A stretch of DNA of 6,739 nt, taken from positions 1 to 6,739 of the forward strand of contig DAOVYA010000078.1 of assembly GCA_030635865.1 (NCBI GenBank). The letters run 5' to 3'. Made by a program: the position numbers and the translations under genes. This stretch comes from Gammaproteobacteria bacterium. GTDB taxonomy: Bacteria > Pseudomonadota > Gammaproteobacteria > UBA9214. Position 1 is the first letter of the stretch, and every line of letters begins with the position of its first letter. The notes under the pieces were generated by a model. That model saw only the letters and a list, made by a program, of their open reading frames with translations, searched no databases and was not told the DNA's origin. Below are positions 5,725 to 6,739 of the stretch, one piece after another.

Positions 5725-5750
5725 CTGTTACTAACTGCCCCTCACTTCTA
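5695..5750 (-). repeat. Inverted heptanucleotide array, eight degenerate units, before purH
   Basis: Units are in exact 7-base register: ACCTTTT, ACTTCTT, ACTTTTC, ACTTCTT, ACCTGTT, ACTAACT, GCCCCTC, ACTTCTA, starting at 5695, 5702, 5709, 5716, 5723, 5730, 5737 and 5744. They are reverse complements of the AAGAAGT/AAAAAGT family at 5638-5679 and 526-553. Bases 5702-5719 match 529-546 exactly in inverted orientation. The units degrade toward purH, whose ATG lies eight bases after the array. Confidence 0.82.
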
Positions 5751-5758
5751 ATTTATTT

Positions 5759-6739
5759 ATGAACAAGATCAAGCACGCACTTATCAGCATATCCAACAAG
5801 ACCGGTATCGAGGAATTTGCCCGTGCCCTGCATGAGCTGGGTGTTGAGATCCTGTCGACCGGCGGGACAGCCCGGTTGCTGGCAGATGCAGCCGTGCCGG
5901 TGACGGAGGTGTCGGATTACACCGGTTTCCCGGAAATGATGGACGGGCGTGTCAAAACACTGCATCCGAAGGTCCACGGCGGTATTCTCGGGCGGCGCGG
6001 AATCGACGATACGGTCATGTCCAAAAACGGGATCTCCGCGATTGACCTGGTCGTGGTCAATCTTTATCCGTTTGAGCAGACTGTTGCACGGGAAGACTGT
6101 GACCTGTCGATGGCTATCGAGAATATCGATATTGGCGGCCCGACGATGTTGCGCGCCGCAGCCAAGAACCACGCGGATGTCACTGTGGTGGTCGACAGCG
6201 CCGACTATGCCATGGTGCTGGAAGAAATGCAGCAGAACGATGGCGCGGTAACAGATGCCACCCGTTATACGCTGGCTGTGAAAGCGTTTGAGCATACGGC
6301 ACGCTATGATGGTGCGATTGCGAATTATCTCGGGGCAATCAACGCTGCGGGTGAGCGTACCGATTTTCCACGTACCATCAATCTCCAGTTCCGCCAGGTC
6401 CAGACAATGCGTTACGGCGAGAACCCCCATCAGCGCGCCGCTTTTTTTGTGGAGCATGATCAGGGTGAGGCCTCGGTGTCCACAGCCCGGCAAATCCAGG
6501 GCAAGGAACTTTCCTACAACAATGTGGCGGACACCGATGCCGCGCTGGAGTGTGTTAAGTCTTTTGGTGAAGCACCGGCATGCGTGATCGTGAAGCATGC
6601 GAATCCCTGTGGCGTTGCGCTGGCTGACAGTCCGCTCAATGCCTATGAGCGCGCATTCAGGACGGACCCGACATCGGCCTTTGGCGGCATTATTGCTTTC
6701 AACCAGCCGCTCGATGAAGTAACGGCCAGGGCGATTATT
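5759..6739 (+). CDS. purH: Bifunctional AICAR transformylase / IMP cyclohydrolase (PurH), N-terminal 327 residues, cut by the window edge
   Basis: PurH performs the last two steps of IMP synthesis: formylation of AICAR with 10-formyl-tetrahydrofolate, then ring closure to IMP. The frame runs without a stop to the right edge; E. coli PurH has 529 residues, so about 60 % is present. The N-terminal cyclohydrolase (MGS-like) domain shows [10 protein letters not shown] (7-16), STGGTARLL (33-41), the [18 protein letters not shown] block (63-80), NLYPFEQTV (101-109) and [18 protein letters not shown] (121-138). The transformylase domain begins around 200 and shows [14 protein letters not shown] (217-230) and KHANPCG with the catalytic Lys279-His280 pair. 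[13 protein letters not shown] (303-315) follows before the edge. ATG 5759 fits the family N-terminus, and an in-frame stop lies at 5732-5734. No Shine-Dalgarno is visible: the preceding bases are A/T only, then the pyrimidine-rich heptad array. No clear PurR operator is seen. purD often follows in relatives, outside this window. Confidence 0.96.
   Translation, partial: MNKIKHALISISNKTGIEEFARALHELGVEILSTGGTARLLADAAVPVTEVSDYTGFPEMMDGRVKTLHPKVHGGILGRRGIDDTVMSKNGISAIDLVVVNLYPFEQTVAREDCDLSMAIENIDIGGPTMLRAAAKNHADVTVVVDSADYAMVLEEMQQNDGAVTDATRYTLAVKAFEHTARYDGAIANYLGAINAAGERTDFPRTINLQFRQVQTMRYGENPHQRAAFFVEHDQGEASVSTARQIQGKELSYNNVADTDAALECVKSFGEAPACVIVKHANPCGVALADSPLNAYERAFRTDPTSAFGGIIAFNQPLDEVTARAII

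Noticed and set aside
5753..6598. Long minus-strand open frame of 281 codons
   Set aside because: It is the antisense shadow of purH, whose + strand frame shows all family motifs and both catalytic residues.

Overview
The window is a conserved housekeeping segment of a gammaproteobacterial chromosome. All recognisable genes lie on the + strand, in the order aroQ - accB - accC - prmA - zinc-ribbon/DUF3426 gene - dusB - fis - purH, with purH cut by the right edge. A fis gene directly behind dusB points to Gammaproteobacteria. From memory, Pseudomonas carries essentially this order, whereas enterics keep only parts together (accB-accC; prmA-dusB-fis). The short Fis and the intergenic repeat families argue for a non-enteric lineage, but I cannot name a genus.

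Layout: 1-92 has no gene I can identify; two + strand frames are open at the left edge (ending at 63-65 and 94-96), so the tail of an upstream gene is possible. 93-548 is aroQ (shikimate pathway). 630-1076 and 1076-2416 are accB and accC, the biotin carrier and biotin carboxylase of acetyl-CoA carboxylase, overlapping by one base. 2417-2614 is a 198-base gap filled by short phased repeats and a palindromic element of the widely dispersed CGTCATTGCGAG type, whose right end abuts the prmA ribosome binding site. 2615-3514 is prmA (ribosomal protein L11 methyltransferase). 3530-4300 is a membrane-anchored zinc-ribbon protein of unknown function. 4401-5387 is dusB (tRNA dihydrouridine synthase), whose last codons overlap fis (5384-5638). 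5639-5758 is occupied almost entirely by two inverted arrays of a 7-base repeat. 5759 to the edge is the first 327 codons of purH (final two steps of IMP synthesis).

Together the genes serve growth-linked core functions: aromatic precursors, malonyl-CoA supply, modification of ribosomal protein and tRNA, a nucleoid regulator and purine synthesis. Two couplings are tight: accB-accC (1-base overlap) and dusB-fis (4-base ATGA overlap).

I see no mobile gene, defence system, RNA gene or CRISPR array, and no evidence of a new multi-gene system. What is worth a second look is in the gaps: a 7-base repeat family at two sites about 5 kb apart (one copy encodes the C-terminus of AroQ), a palindromic repeat that may hide the prmA ribosome binding site, possible alternative hairpins before accB, and a candidate dusB-fis promoter with a GC-rich discriminator.
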